Source: Thermodesulfobacteriaceae bacterium | Lineage (GTDB): Bacteria > Desulfobacterota > Thermodesulfobacteria > Thermodesulfobacteriales > Thermodesulfatatoraceae | DNA length: 64,000 nucleotides | Assembly: GCA_015494065.1 (NCBI GenBank) | Contig: WGCA01000016.1 | Coordinates: 114,336 to 178,335, forward strand | Direction of reading: 5' to 3' | Shown here: one piece after another, positions 38,596-47,049 of the stretch | How the letters are laid out: every line of letters starts with the position of its first letter | How positions within the stretch are numbered: position 1 is the first letter of the stretch | The notes under the pieces: generated by a model | What the model was told of the DNA's origin: nothing | Databases searched by the model: none | The model's input: the letters and a program-made list of their open reading frames with translations, nothing else | Program-made: the position numbers and the translations under genes

Positions 38596-39956
38596 AAAAG
38601 AAGATACTGGTCATCGACGACGAAGAGAGCATCCTAGAAAGCCTGGCTGACATCCTGACAGATGAAGGATACCAGGTCCTTACCGCCCTTACCGCCAAGG
38701 AAGGTCTGACCAAGCTCCTTAAAGAAGGCCCGGATCTCTTAATTCTTGACGTATGGCTTCCTGACGAGGACGGACTCAAACTCCTCCAAAAGATCCGGGA
38801 AAAAGAACGAAACCTTCCGGTCATTGTGATTTCCGGCCACGGTACGGTGGAGATGGCGGTAAAGGCCATCAAGCTTGGTGCCTTTGATTTTCTAGAAAAA
38901 CCGCTCTCCTACGACCGGGTAGTAGTAACCGTAGCCAATGCTTTGCGTTTCCGCGCCCTTGAGGAAGAAAATATCCGGCTCAAAGCCCGTCTTACCGGGC
39001 CGGGCCTTACCGGGCAGAGTCCTTTAATTGAAAGGGTTAGAGAGGAAATCGCCCGGGTCGCCGCCACCGACGCCACCGTCCTTATCACGGGAGAAAGTGG
39101 GGTGGGCAAAGAGGTAGCAGCCCGCATGATCCACCACTTTTCCCGAAGGAAAAACGGCCCCTTCGTGGCGGTCAATTGCGCCGCCATCCCTGAAGAATTG
39201 ATTGAATCAGAACTCTTCGGTTACGAGCGGGGGGCCTTCACCGGGGCCCAAACCTCCAAGAAAGGCAAATTTGATCTGGCGGACGGAGGAACCATTTTTC
39301 TTGACGAAATCGGGGACATGAGCCTTTCCGCCCAGGCCAAAGTCCTGCGAGTCCTACAGGAAAAATGTTTTGAAAGGGTAGGCGGGACCAAAACCATCCG
39401 GGTGGACGTACGTGTCATCGCCGCGACCAATAAAGATTTGCTCAAAGAGATCCAGGCTGGACGCTTCCGGGAGGACCTCTTTTTCCGTCTGAACGTGATC
39501 CCCATCCGTATCCCCCCGCTGCGAGAACGCCCGGAAGATATTCCCCTTCTGGCCGAAACTTTTCTGGAAGAACTGGCCCAACACTCGGGCCTTGGCCGAA
39601 AAAGGCTTTCCAAAGAGGCCCTTGAGGCGTTAATGAAATATGATTTTCCAGGAAACGTCAGGGAGTTAAAAAATCTGATCGAGAGGCTCGTCATTATGAG
39701 CCGGGGAGAAATCATCGAACTGGAAGACCTCCCTCCCGAAATACGTACCGCTTCTCCCTCCATCCCCCGAGGGGAAGAACCCTGGTTTACCTGTAACGAC
39801 TTTAAGAAGGCCCGAAGCTTGTTTGAAAAGGAGTTCCTTAAACGTAAACTGGCGGAATACAAGGGAAATATCACCCAAACCGCCGAGGCCATTGGGCTTG
39901 AACGAAGCTATTTGCACCGGAAACTCAAAAGCCTGGGACTTACGGGAGATAATTAG
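38592..39956 (+). CDS. Sigma-54-dependent NtrX/NtrC-like response regulator
   Basis: Receiver VIDDEESIL..LDVWLPDEDG; AAA+ GESGVGKE, GAFTGAQ; Fis-type HTH C-terminus. Confidence 0.96.
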   Translation: MKKKILVIDDEESILESLADILTDEGYQVLTALTAKEGLTKLLKEGPDLLILDVWLPDEDGLKLLQKIREKERNLPVIVISGHGTVEMAVKAIKLGAFDFLEKPLSYDRVVVTVANALRFRALEEENIRLKARLTGPGLTGQSPLIERVREEIARVAATDATVLITGESGVGKEVAARMIHHFSRRKNGPFVAVNCAAIPEELIESELFGYERGAFTGAQTSKKGKFDLADGGTIFLDEIGDMSLSAQAKVLRVLQEKCFERVGGTKTIRVDVRVIAATNKDLLKEIQAGRFREDLFFRLNVIPIRIPPLRERPEDIPLLAETFLEELAQHSGLGRKRLSKEALEALMKYDFPGNVRELKNLIERLVIMSRGEIIELEDLPPEIRTASPSIPRGEEPWFTCNDFKKARSLFEKEFLKRKLAEYKGNITQTAEAIGLERSYLHRKLKSLGLTGDN

Positions 39957-41479
39957 TGGGCCGGTCCTTTCGGGAAAGTCTTAAAGACCCCAACACCTTT
40001 ACGATTACCTACGAACTTGTACCTGGCCGTTCCACCAGGAGACGAGAATTCCGCAATATCATCGCCTTCGTAAAAGAAGCCGCCAGGGACAAACGCCTCC
40101 ACGGGGTCTCTATCACGGAAAACGCCGGGGGGCATCCGGCCTTATCCCCTGAGGTATTGGGCCGGGAGATAAAGGCCCTGGGCCTTGATCCCATCCTCCA
40201 CTTTTCTTGCAAGGACAAAAACCGCAACCAGATCGAAAGCACCCTCTTTGCCCGGGACCGGGAGGGACTGCATGATCTCCTCATCATCACTGGGGATTAC
40301 CCCCGCTACGGTTTCATGGGAAAGGCCAAGCCGGTCTTTGATCTGGACGCGGTCCACTTGCTGCAGATGATCACCGAGATGGAAAAAGGCTTCACCCTGC
40401 CCCCGGAAGCCCCGGGAGGAGGGGTAAGGCTACCTCCCATGCCCTTCTTTAAAGGGTGTGTGGTTTCCCCCTTCAAAAGATACGAAGCCGAGCTCTTACC
40501 CCAGTATTTCAAACTTAACCGCAAGATAGCAGCCGGGGCCCATTTTGTAATCACGCAGGTAGGCTTTGACGCCCGCAAATTTCACGAGCTCCTGCTCTAC
40601 ATGCGCGAAGAAAGACTAAACGTCCCCGTGCTTGGCGGCGTGCTCATAATGGACCAGCGCCTGGCCCGTATCATCTACCGGGGTGTAATCCCCGGAATAA
40701 GTATCAGCAAGACATTCTTGGATCGCATCGAAAGGGAAGAAAAACAAATGGGCCACCGGGCGGCCCTGATCAGGGCGGCCAAACTGATAGCTGTTCTCCG
40801 GGGCTTGGGTTACGACGGGGTACACCTCTGCGGAGCCAAACCCATCTACGAAGAAATAGCCTTCGTACTTGATAAGGCCGAAGATTTTTTCCCCAGGTGG
40901 CAGGAATTTTTACCAGAATTTAAAGACGCTCCTCCTGATAGCTTCTACCTCTACCGTAAAGACCCCGAAACCGGCTTGAATCTTCCGGAACGTAGCGAAC
41001 GGGCCGACGCCCCTAGGCTGCCCCTTTCTTTTTGGCTAAACCGCTTGTTTCACGACCTCTTTTTCGAACCTGATAGGAAAGGCTATCGCCTAGCCCGGGC
41101 CCTGGCCTGCAAAATTAAAGGTTCCAACCTGGAAGGGCTCTTCACCCGCCTGGAATACGGTCTCAAAGGGCTTTTGTTTGATTGCCAAAAGTGTGGAGAC
41201 TGTACGCTTGCGGAGATGGCCTTTTTGTGCCCCCAGAGCCAATGCGCCAAAGGGCTCTTAAACGGCCCTTGCGGAGGGAGCCGGGATGGTTTTTGTGAGG
41301 TCTATCCGGAAAAGCGCTGCCTTTACGTGAGGGTATACGAACGCCTAAAGGCCATGGGCGAGGAAAATAAGCTAAAGGTCGGGTTCCTCCCGCCCCGGGA
41401 CTGGGGGCTTACCGGTTCTTCTTCCTGGCTAAATTTCTTTCTCAAGGAAGACCACCACCGTCATCATTTACCCAGATAG
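39956..41479 (+). CDS. Methylenetetrahydrofolate reductase-like protein with fused MetV-type Cys-rich C-terminal domain
   Basis: MetF-like N-terminus (YELVPGRSTRRREF; VSITENAGG; ITGDYPRYG) plus FDCQKCGDCTLAEMAFLCPQSQCAKGLLNGPCGGSRDGFCEV. GTG start. Confidence 0.85.
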   Translation: MGRSFRESLKDPNTFTITYELVPGRSTRRREFRNIIAFVKEAARDKRLHGVSITENAGGHPALSPEVLGREIKALGLDPILHFSCKDKNRNQIESTLFARDREGLHDLLIITGDYPRYGFMGKAKPVFDLDAVHLLQMITEMEKGFTLPPEAPGGGVRLPPMPFFKGCVVSPFKRYEAELLPQYFKLNRKIAAGAHFVITQVGFDARKFHELLLYMREERLNVPVLGGVLIMDQRLARIIYRGVIPGISISKTFLDRIEREEKQMGHRAALIRAAKLIAVLRGLGYDGVHLCGAKPIYEEIAFVLDKAEDFFPRWQEFLPEFKDAPPDSFYLYRKDPETGLNLPERSERADAPRLPLSFWLNRLFHDLFFEPDRKGYRLARALACKIKGSNLEGLFTRLEYGLKGLLFDCQKCGDCTLAEMAFLCPQSQCAKGLLNGPCGGSRDGFCEVYPEKRCLYVRVYERLKAMGEENKLKVGFLPPRDWGLTGSSSWLNFFLKEDHHRHHLPR

Positions 41480-42174
41480 ACTTGCTGGATAAATGTTTCT
41501 TGAATTTCCTCTCCTTGCCAGGTGGCCACCAAACGGCCGTTTTCGAGAAGATACCCCCGGTCTGCCAGTTGTAAGGCCTTTTTGGCGTTTTGTTCTACCA
41601 GAAGTACCGTAAGTTTACCTTTGAGGGCGGCCAGCTTAGCGTATATTTCCTGGACCACCTTGGGAGCAAGCCCCATGGAAGGTTCGTCCAAGAGGAGCAG
41701 CCGGGGCCTGGCCATCAGGGCCCGGGCGATGGCCAACATCTGTTGCTCTCCCCCGGAAAGGGTACCGGCAGGCAGGTCTTGCCGTTCTTTCAAAACTGGA
41801 AAAAGGGTGTATACCTCTTCTAAACGGCGGGCAAGCTCTTTAGGAGACACAAAGCCCCCGAGTTCCAAATTCTCCTTGACCGTGAGGGAAGCGAAGACGT
41901 GCCGCCCTTCAGGGACCAGACAGAGCCCCGTCTTTACCCGCCTCCACGGGGGGAGACCGGAAAGGTCACGGCCTTCAAAAAATATCCGCCCCTGGCAGGG
42001 TACCTGGCCCAAAATGGCCTTAAGCAGGCTGCTCTTGCCTGCCCCGTTGCGCCCCAGAAGGACCACAAATTCCCCTTCGGCGACGATGAGATTAACCCCT
42101 GCAAGGGCTGTAATGGCGCCGTAACGAACGGTAAGATCCTTTACCTCAAGCATCACCACCGAGATAGGCCTCAA
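41464..42174 (-). CDS. livF: Branched-chain amino acid-type ABC transporter ATP-binding protein (LivF-like)
   Basis: LLGRNGAGKSSLLKAILG; GTLSGGEQQMLAIARALMARPRLLLLDEPSMGLAP. Confidence 0.92.
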   Translation of the reverse strand: MRPISVVMLEVKDLTVRYGAITALAGVNLIVAEGEFVVLLGRNGAGKSSLLKAILGQVPCQGRIFFEGRDLSGLPPWRRVKTGLCLVPEGRHVFASLTVKENLELGGFVSPKELARRLEEVYTLFPVLKERQDLPAGTLSGGEQQMLAIARALMARPRLLLLDEPSMGLAPKVVQEIYAKLAALKGKLTVLLVEQNAKKALQLADRGYLLENGRLVATWQGEEIQETFIQQVYLGK

Positions 42175-42943
42175 TCACTTTGGGGTCTTGCCTCACCACC
42201 CGCGGGGGTCCCTCGGCGATGATCTCCCCGGAGGACAACACCACCACCCGGTCACACACTTCCAAGATCAGATCCACGTCGTGGTCCACCAGCAAAAGAC
42301 TAAGGCCTTCGCCTTTGAGCTGTTTTAAAAGGTCAACCAGCTCCCGCCCTTCTTTCGGGGAAAGTCCGGCAGCGGGCTCATCAAGCAGCAGCACCCGGGG
42401 CTTAGCCGCCACGGCGCGGGCCAAAACCACCCTCCTTTGTTCCCCGTAAGGTAGAGCCTCGGCTGGATGCGATGCCCAGTGTTTCAGGCCAAAGGTCTCA
42501 AGGATATGAAGGGCCTGCTCCCGGAGCTCTTCCTCGCTCTTTCTCCCGTTAAGGGAAAAAATCTCCTTTAAAAGGGAGCCCTTCATCTTGCGGGAAAAAC
42601 CGAGCAGGATGTTTTCCAGGACCGTTAAACCAGAAAAGACCTGCACGTGCTGGAAGGTGCGCAGTATACCGCGGTTGGCTATGGCCTCGGGTTTTAGACC
42701 CGTTATGTCTTCGTCTGCAAAATAAATATGGCCCCGGTCCGGACGAAGAAAGCCGGTGATCAAATTGATCAGGGTGGTCTTGCCCGCGCCGTTGGGCCCG
42801 ATCAGGCCCAAAATTTCCCGAGGATAAAGGACAAAAGAGACCCCTTTTAACGCCACCACTCCCTGAAAACTCTTAACTATCCCCTCCAAACGCAAAAGGG
42901 GCCCGGGGGAAGGACGCCTTTTTGGACGCAGACTGCAATGCAT
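42146..42943 (-). CDS. livG: Branched-chain amino acid-type ABC transporter ATP-binding protein (LivG-like)
   Basis: LIGPNGAGKTTLINLITGFLRPDRG; IANRGILRTFQHVQVFSGLTVLENI; LPYGEQRRVVLARA. Confidence 0.92.
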   Translation of the reverse strand: MHCSLRPKRRPSPGPLLRLEGIVKSFQGVVALKGVSFVLYPREILGLIGPNGAGKTTLINLITGFLRPDRGHIYFADEDITGLKPEAIANRGILRTFQHVQVFSGLTVLENILLGFSRKMKGSLLKEIFSLNGRKSEEELREQALHILETFGLKHWASHPAEALPYGEQRRVVLARAVAAKPRVLLLDEPAAGLSPKEGRELVDLLKQLKGEGLSLLLVDHDVDLILEVCDRVVVLSSGEIIAEGPPRVVRQDPKVIEAYLGGDA

Positions 42944-43008
42944 GGCCCTTATTTTAGCCCATCTTTTCCTCCCTTGCTGCCCAAAGACGTAGGGAGTAGG
43001 TTACTTTT

Positions 43009-43593
43009 ATGGCCGACAGACCTCGTGATTATTACGCCCGGAAGGCCAAAGAGGAGAGATATCCGGCCCGCTCGGTTTACAAACTCAAAGAAGCCGACCA
43101 GAAATACAAGCTCCTGCGTCCCGGCCAAGTAGTGCTTGACCTGGGCGCTGCCCCTGGCTCCTGGAGTAAATACGCCCTGGAAAGGGTGGGGAAAAGGGGA
43201 CTGGTGGTAGGGGTTGACCTTGAGGAGGTGAAGCTAAGTCACCCCCGGTTTGTCTTCCTAAGGAAAGACGTCTTTGAGCTTACCCCGGAGGAACTCCTTT
43301 CCGCCGCCGGGGTGTCCGCCTTTGACGTGGTGCTGAGCGACATGGCCCCCAAGACCACCGGAGACCGCTCGGGAGACCACTTCCGTTCGGTAAACCTTGC
43401 CGAGCAGGCCTTGCTTATCGCAGAAAAGGTCCTAAAACCCGGAGGGGTCTTTTTGGTCAAGGTCTTTGAGGGGGAGGCCTTTCCCCGTTTCGTGGAGGAG
43501 GTAAAAAAGCGCCTTGGGCCGGTCAAACGCTTCCGCCCCAAAAGTACCCGCCCTTCAAGCCGGGAAATCTTTCTCCTGGTAAAGCGGAATTGA
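43009..43593 (+). CDS. rlmE: 23S rRNA 2'-O-ribose methyltransferase, RlmE/FtsJ family
   Basis: YYARKAKEERYPARSVYKLKEADQKYKLLRPGQVVLDLGAAPGSWSKYA; VLSDMAPKTTGDRSGDHFRS. Confidence 0.95.
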   Translation: MADRPRDYYARKAKEERYPARSVYKLKEADQKYKLLRPGQVVLDLGAAPGSWSKYALERVGKRGLVVGVDLEEVKLSHPRFVFLRKDVFELTPEELLSAAGVSAFDVVLSDMAPKTTGDRSGDHFRSVNLAEQALLIAEKVLKPGGVFLVKVFEGEAFPRFVEEVKKRLGPVKRFRPKSTRPSSREIFLLVKRN

Positions 43594-43614
43594 ATTACTC
43601 CGGAGCAATAAGTC

Positions 43615-43998
43615 TCAACTTGGGAAATAAGAACGGTAACGCCTGGCATCCCTGGTGAGAAGAGCATAGCCACATACAGCGGCGTGGGCACCAATGTAAA
43701 AATCAGGAAGTTGAGAAGTCTTTTTACCTTTTCGCCTCTTGTAAAGAAGGAAACATTTTCCCGCCAAAAAAGCCGCCTCCCACGGGAGCTCCTCCCTAAT
43801 AAAAAACTCCGGTGGAAGAGCTTCCTCCAGTTCTTCAATCCTTTCAAACCTGATAGAGACTTCTGCATAGATTATAGGATTGATTATTAGCAAATCCTTT
43901 TCCGCACATTCAGCCAGTGTTCGCGAAGACCAGCTAAACCATTTGGGATCCTCGGTAAATATGTCTAAGATGACGTTTGAATCTACCAGGACAGGCAT
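43615..43998 (-). CDS. PIN-domain (VapC-like) toxin
   Basis: VLVDSNVILDIFTED; YAEVSIRF; PDFYIGAHAAVCGYALLTRDARRYRSYFP. Confidence 0.9.
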   Translation of the reverse strand: MPVLVDSNVILDIFTEDPKWFSWSSRTLAECAEKDLLIINPIIYAEVSIRFERIEELEEALPPEFFIREELPWEAAFLAGKCFLLYKRRKGKKTSQLPDFYIGAHAAVCGYALLTRDARRYRSYFPS

Positions 43999-44225
43999 TA
44001 ATCCTCGCCACGGGTAAGAGCCATAATTTCATCGGTAGAAAGCTTGACCGTACCACGACCTTTCATGTGCTTAATAAGCAGCTCGCCTTTTCCCGAAAGG
44101 CTTTTTTTAATCAATTTGAGCCCTCCTTTTTCTGGGACAAAATCTACTTCAGTCCCTGGCCACAGACCAAACTTCTCCCGCCACTTTTTGGGAATGGTAA
44201 CCTGCCCTTTGGCCGTTATCTTCAT
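43998..44225 (-). CDS. AbrB/MazE-type antitoxin (VapB-like)
   Basis: MKITAKGQVTIPKKWREKFGLWPGTEVDFV swapped-hairpin signature; adjacent to PIN toxin. Start set to 44225. Confidence 0.9.
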   Translation of the reverse strand: MKITAKGQVTIPKKWREKFGLWPGTEVDFVPEKGGLKLIKKSLSGKGELLIKHMKGRGTVKLSTDEIMALTRGED

Positions 44226-44237
44226 AAACCACCATAA

Positions 44238-44264
44238 GTAAGAATTCTTACGTGAAATTCTTAC
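44238..44264. promoter_or_regulatory. Candidate autoregulatory operator of the toxin-antitoxin module
   Basis: Perfect 14-bp palindrome gtaagaattcttac (44238-44251) plus direct repeat aattcttac at 44243-44251 and 44256-44264, just upstream of the antitoxin start. Confidence 0.5.
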
Positions 44265-44328
44265 CAAAGCAGGACCATGTATCAATATTTTTCGTCACCA
44301 AAAGCCCAGACAAACAAGAGAGGCTGCC

Positions 44329-45414
44329 TTAGAGCTCAAGGAAGCCCAAAGTGTTAAGGCGTAAAGGGCCTTCTTCTCGCACCAGGACCATATCTTCCAG
44401 ACGCACTCCGCCCCAGTCCGGAAAATAAAGCCCGGGCTCGACCGTCACCACGTGGCCGGACTTAAGTCTTTTGCGACTTCGATAAGAAAGGGCGGGGGCT
44501 TCGTGGATAGCCAGCCCTACGCCGTGTCCCAAGGCGTGCCAAAAATGGCGTTCCAGGCCCTCCTTACGAAAGATAGCCCGAGCCGCCAGGTCCACCTCCC
44601 GGGCGGGGATCCCTGCCGCAAGCTTCTTCTCGGCGGCTTCCTTGGCCTCCAGGACCAAGCGGTAAATTTTGATAAAACGTTCGTCAGGCTTGCCCACGCA
44701 AAAAGTCCGGGTAATGTCGGAACAGTAGCCCCTGTATTTGACCCCCATATCAATGAGCAGGGGCTCTCCGTTTCTGAGCTTGCGCGCACTGGGTTCAGCG
44801 TGGGGTTTGGCGGCGTTAGGGCCGCTGGCCACGATAGGAGGGAAAGAAGGCCCTTCGGCCCACCGGTAACTTAAGGCAATGATCTGAGCACAGAGCTCCT
44901 TCTCACTTACCCCGGGCCTTAGGTGGCGGGAGACCTCAAGCATTATCTTTTCAGCAATAGCAAGAGAAGTTTTGAGGAGCTCTACCTCGGCCTCATCTTT
45001 CCTCTCCCTTAAGCGCTCAACGATGGGGGGCGCCTCTTTTATTTCGAGCCAGGGAAGTTTGCGTCTCAGCGCCTGACAAAAAGAAAGAGACACGTAGCGC
45101 GGCTCAACCAGGAGGACCTTTACCCCCAAAAGGGGAAGGAGTTCTTTGAGTTCGGCGGTCAAACCCTTTTTGTAAATGCGGGGCTCAAAGAAGGGCTGCC
45201 CCACCTTGGCCTCCTCCTGATAACGGGGATCCGTCAACAAAAAGGCCTCTTTCCGGGTGAGCAGAAGGGCACCGGCACTTTCAGTCAGACTCACGTCTTC
45301 GGCGGAAAAACCGGAAAGATAACGCCGGTTCTCCGGGCAGGTGATGAGGAAGGCCTCCGCCCTGGGTAGAAAGGAAAGGCGTACCCGTCTTAACCGTTCC
45401 CCCCTAACGTCCAC
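44329..45414 (-). CDS. M24-family Xaa-Pro aminopeptidase
   Basis: LLIDMGVKYRGYCSDITRTFCVG; HALGHGVGLAIHEAP; VVTVEPGLYFPDWGGVRLEDMVLV. Confidence 0.94.
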   Translation of the reverse strand: MDVRGERLRRVRLSFLPRAEAFLITCPENRRYLSGFSAEDVSLTESAGALLLTRKEAFLLTDPRYQEEAKVGQPFFEPRIYKKGLTAELKELLPLLGVKVLLVEPRYVSLSFCQALRRKLPWLEIKEAPPIVERLRERKDEAEVELLKTSLAIAEKIMLEVSRHLRPGVSEKELCAQIIALSYRWAEGPSFPPIVASGPNAAKPHAEPSARKLRNGEPLLIDMGVKYRGYCSDITRTFCVGKPDERFIKIYRLVLEAKEAAEKKLAAGIPAREVDLAARAIFRKEGLERHFWHALGHGVGLAIHEAPALSYRSRKRLKSGHVVTVEPGLYFPDWGGVRLEDMVLVREEGPLRLNTLGFLEL

Positions 45415-46612
45415 CCCCGCACTCCTTTATGGCATCAAGAATACGCCAAGCCACCTCTTCTTTAGAGGCCAGAGGGATTCTTGTTTGCCGGCCACTGCGG
45501 GAAAGGATAAGCACTTCATTGGTATCGGCCTCAAAGCCGGTATCCTCCCGGGTGATATCGTTGGCCACGATCAAATCAAGCCCCTTTTCCCTGAGTTTGC
45601 GCTCCGCCTCAACCGATAGTCTTTCGCCTTCTTCCGCGGCAAACCCCACCACCAACTGGCCGGGCCCTTTGACCTCTCTGACCGCCAACAAAATATCAGG
45701 GGTACGTACTAAACAGAGGGATAAAGTGGGCTGGTCTTTTTTCAATTTGCATGAGAGGGTCTTTTCCGGACGGTAGTCCGCCACCGCTGCCGCCATCAGG
45801 AGCAGATCGGCGTCTTTAAAATGGGTAAGCACCGCTTCTTTCATCTCTTCCGCGCTCGTCACCGGTACCCTTTTCAAAAAAGGCGGCGGCGTAAAAGACA
45901 GGGGTCCGTGAATTAACGTGACCTCAGCTCCTCGACACCAGGCCGCCTGGGCCAGGGCCACTCCCATCTTGCCAGAGGAGCGGTTGGAAAGAAAGCGCAC
46001 CAGATCAATAAATTCCCTGGTGGGACCGGCGGTAATCACGACCTTCTTTCCTTCAAAATCCTTGGGCGCCACCAAACGTTCCAGGTAAGAAACTATCACC
46101 TCTTCCGGGGGCAGGCGCCCCGGGCCCGCTTCCCCACAGGCGAGTTCCCCTTCCCCTGGACTTAGCACCTCATAACCGAATCCCTTTATTTTTTCCACGT
46201 TTTCCTGGACCGCGGGGTGCGCCCACATGAGGTGGTTCATCGCCGGGCAGATAAGCACTCTGGCCTGAGAGGCCAAAATGGTGGCCACCAGCAAACTCTG
46301 GGCGTCTCCCTGGGCCAAGGAGGCCAGGAAAGAAGCCGTGGCAGGTACGACCAAAATGGCCTCGGCAAAACGGCCAAGCTCCGTGTGGGGAATAAGACCG
46401 GGCGGGGGGGCCAAAAAATCGCTTTGTGTAAAGACCTTTTCTCCGCACAGGGCTTCAAAGGTGAGCGGAGTGATGAAGGCCTCCGCCCCTAAGGTCAAAA
46501 CTACCCGCAAAACCGCCCCCTTTTTCTGTAACAGACGAAGAACATTGGGGGCCTTGTAAGCGGCGATCCCCCCGCAGACCCCGAGCAGGATCCTCTTACC
46601 GGTAAGTATCAT
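45404..46612 (-). CDS. coaBC: Bifunctional phosphopantothenoylcysteine decarboxylase/phosphopantothenate--cysteine ligase
   Basis: LLGVCGGIAAYKAPNVLRLL; CPAMNHLMW; VITAGPTREFIDLVRFLSNRSSGKMG. Confidence 0.96.
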   Translation of the reverse strand: MILTGKRILLGVCGGIAAYKAPNVLRLLQKKGAVLRVVLTLGAEAFITPLTFEALCGEKVFTQSDFLAPPPGLIPHTELGRFAEAILVVPATASFLASLAQGDAQSLLVATILASQARVLICPAMNHLMWAHPAVQENVEKIKGFGYEVLSPGEGELACGEAGPGRLPPEEVIVSYLERLVAPKDFEGKKVVITAGPTREFIDLVRFLSNRSSGKMGVALAQAAWCRGAEVTLIHGPLSFTPPPFLKRVPVTSAEEMKEAVLTHFKDADLLLMAAAVADYRPEKTLSCKLKKDQPTLSLCLVRTPDILLAVREVKGPGQLVVGFAAEEGERLSVEAERKLREKGLDLIVANDITREDTGFEADTNEVLILSRSGRQTRIPLASKEEVAWRILDAIKECGGGR

Positions 46613-47033
46613 CAGAGAGGGTTTCGCTCGCCCAGATTTGCACCTCGGTGTTGAAAGAAGAGCCCGTGATGTAGATCATGCAAAACCCGTTGGGACGTTT
46701 AAAGGCCAGTAATATATTGCGGTAATAGATGCTGCCCACCAGGTCCCAGCCCCGGGCCCTTAACTGGTTTTTGAAAAACTCTTCCAAAGAAGAGGCCTTA
46801 ACCCGGCCTTTGGCCACCAGGACCCCGCCCACGTAGTTTTTCGTGTGCACGAGCATGGATTTGTTCTGGTCAAGGCTCAAATCTTTAGGGATGACGATAT
46901 CCGGAAATTCGGTCCCCGTGTAAAAGGGTTTGGGTGGGGCAGACTCTGGGGTCGGTTTTTTGGCGGTGGTAGTGGAACAACTCCAGAGGAAAAACAAGGC
47001 CAGGATCAACCAGGGCCAACGGTATTTTTTCAT
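46596..47033 (-). CDS. Putative lipoprotein
   Basis: Signal peptide with lipobox-like LFFLWSCSTTT; no recognised catalytic motif. Confidence 0.7.
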   Translation of the reverse strand: MKKYRWPWLILALFFLWSCSTTTAKKPTPESAPPKPFYTGTEFPDIVIPKDLSLDQNKSMLVHTKNYVGGVLVAKGRVKASSLEEFFKNQLRARGWDLVGSIYYRNILLAFKRPNGFCMIYITGSSFNTEVQIWASETLSDDTYR

Positions 47034-47049
47034 GACACCCTCCGTGGCG

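Noticed and set aside
39221-39892. 223-aa open frame antisense to the NtrX-like regulator
   Set aside because: Arg/Ser-rich translation typical of the reverse strand of a G+C-rich coding gene; no motif or RBS.
41522-42124. 200-aa + strand ORF
   Set aside because: Antisense to livF; Ser/Arg/Pro-rich, no recognisable features.
43239-43868. 209-aa minus-strand ORF spanning rlmE and the toxin gene
   Set aside because: Overlaps two confidently assigned genes in other frames; composition is artefactual.
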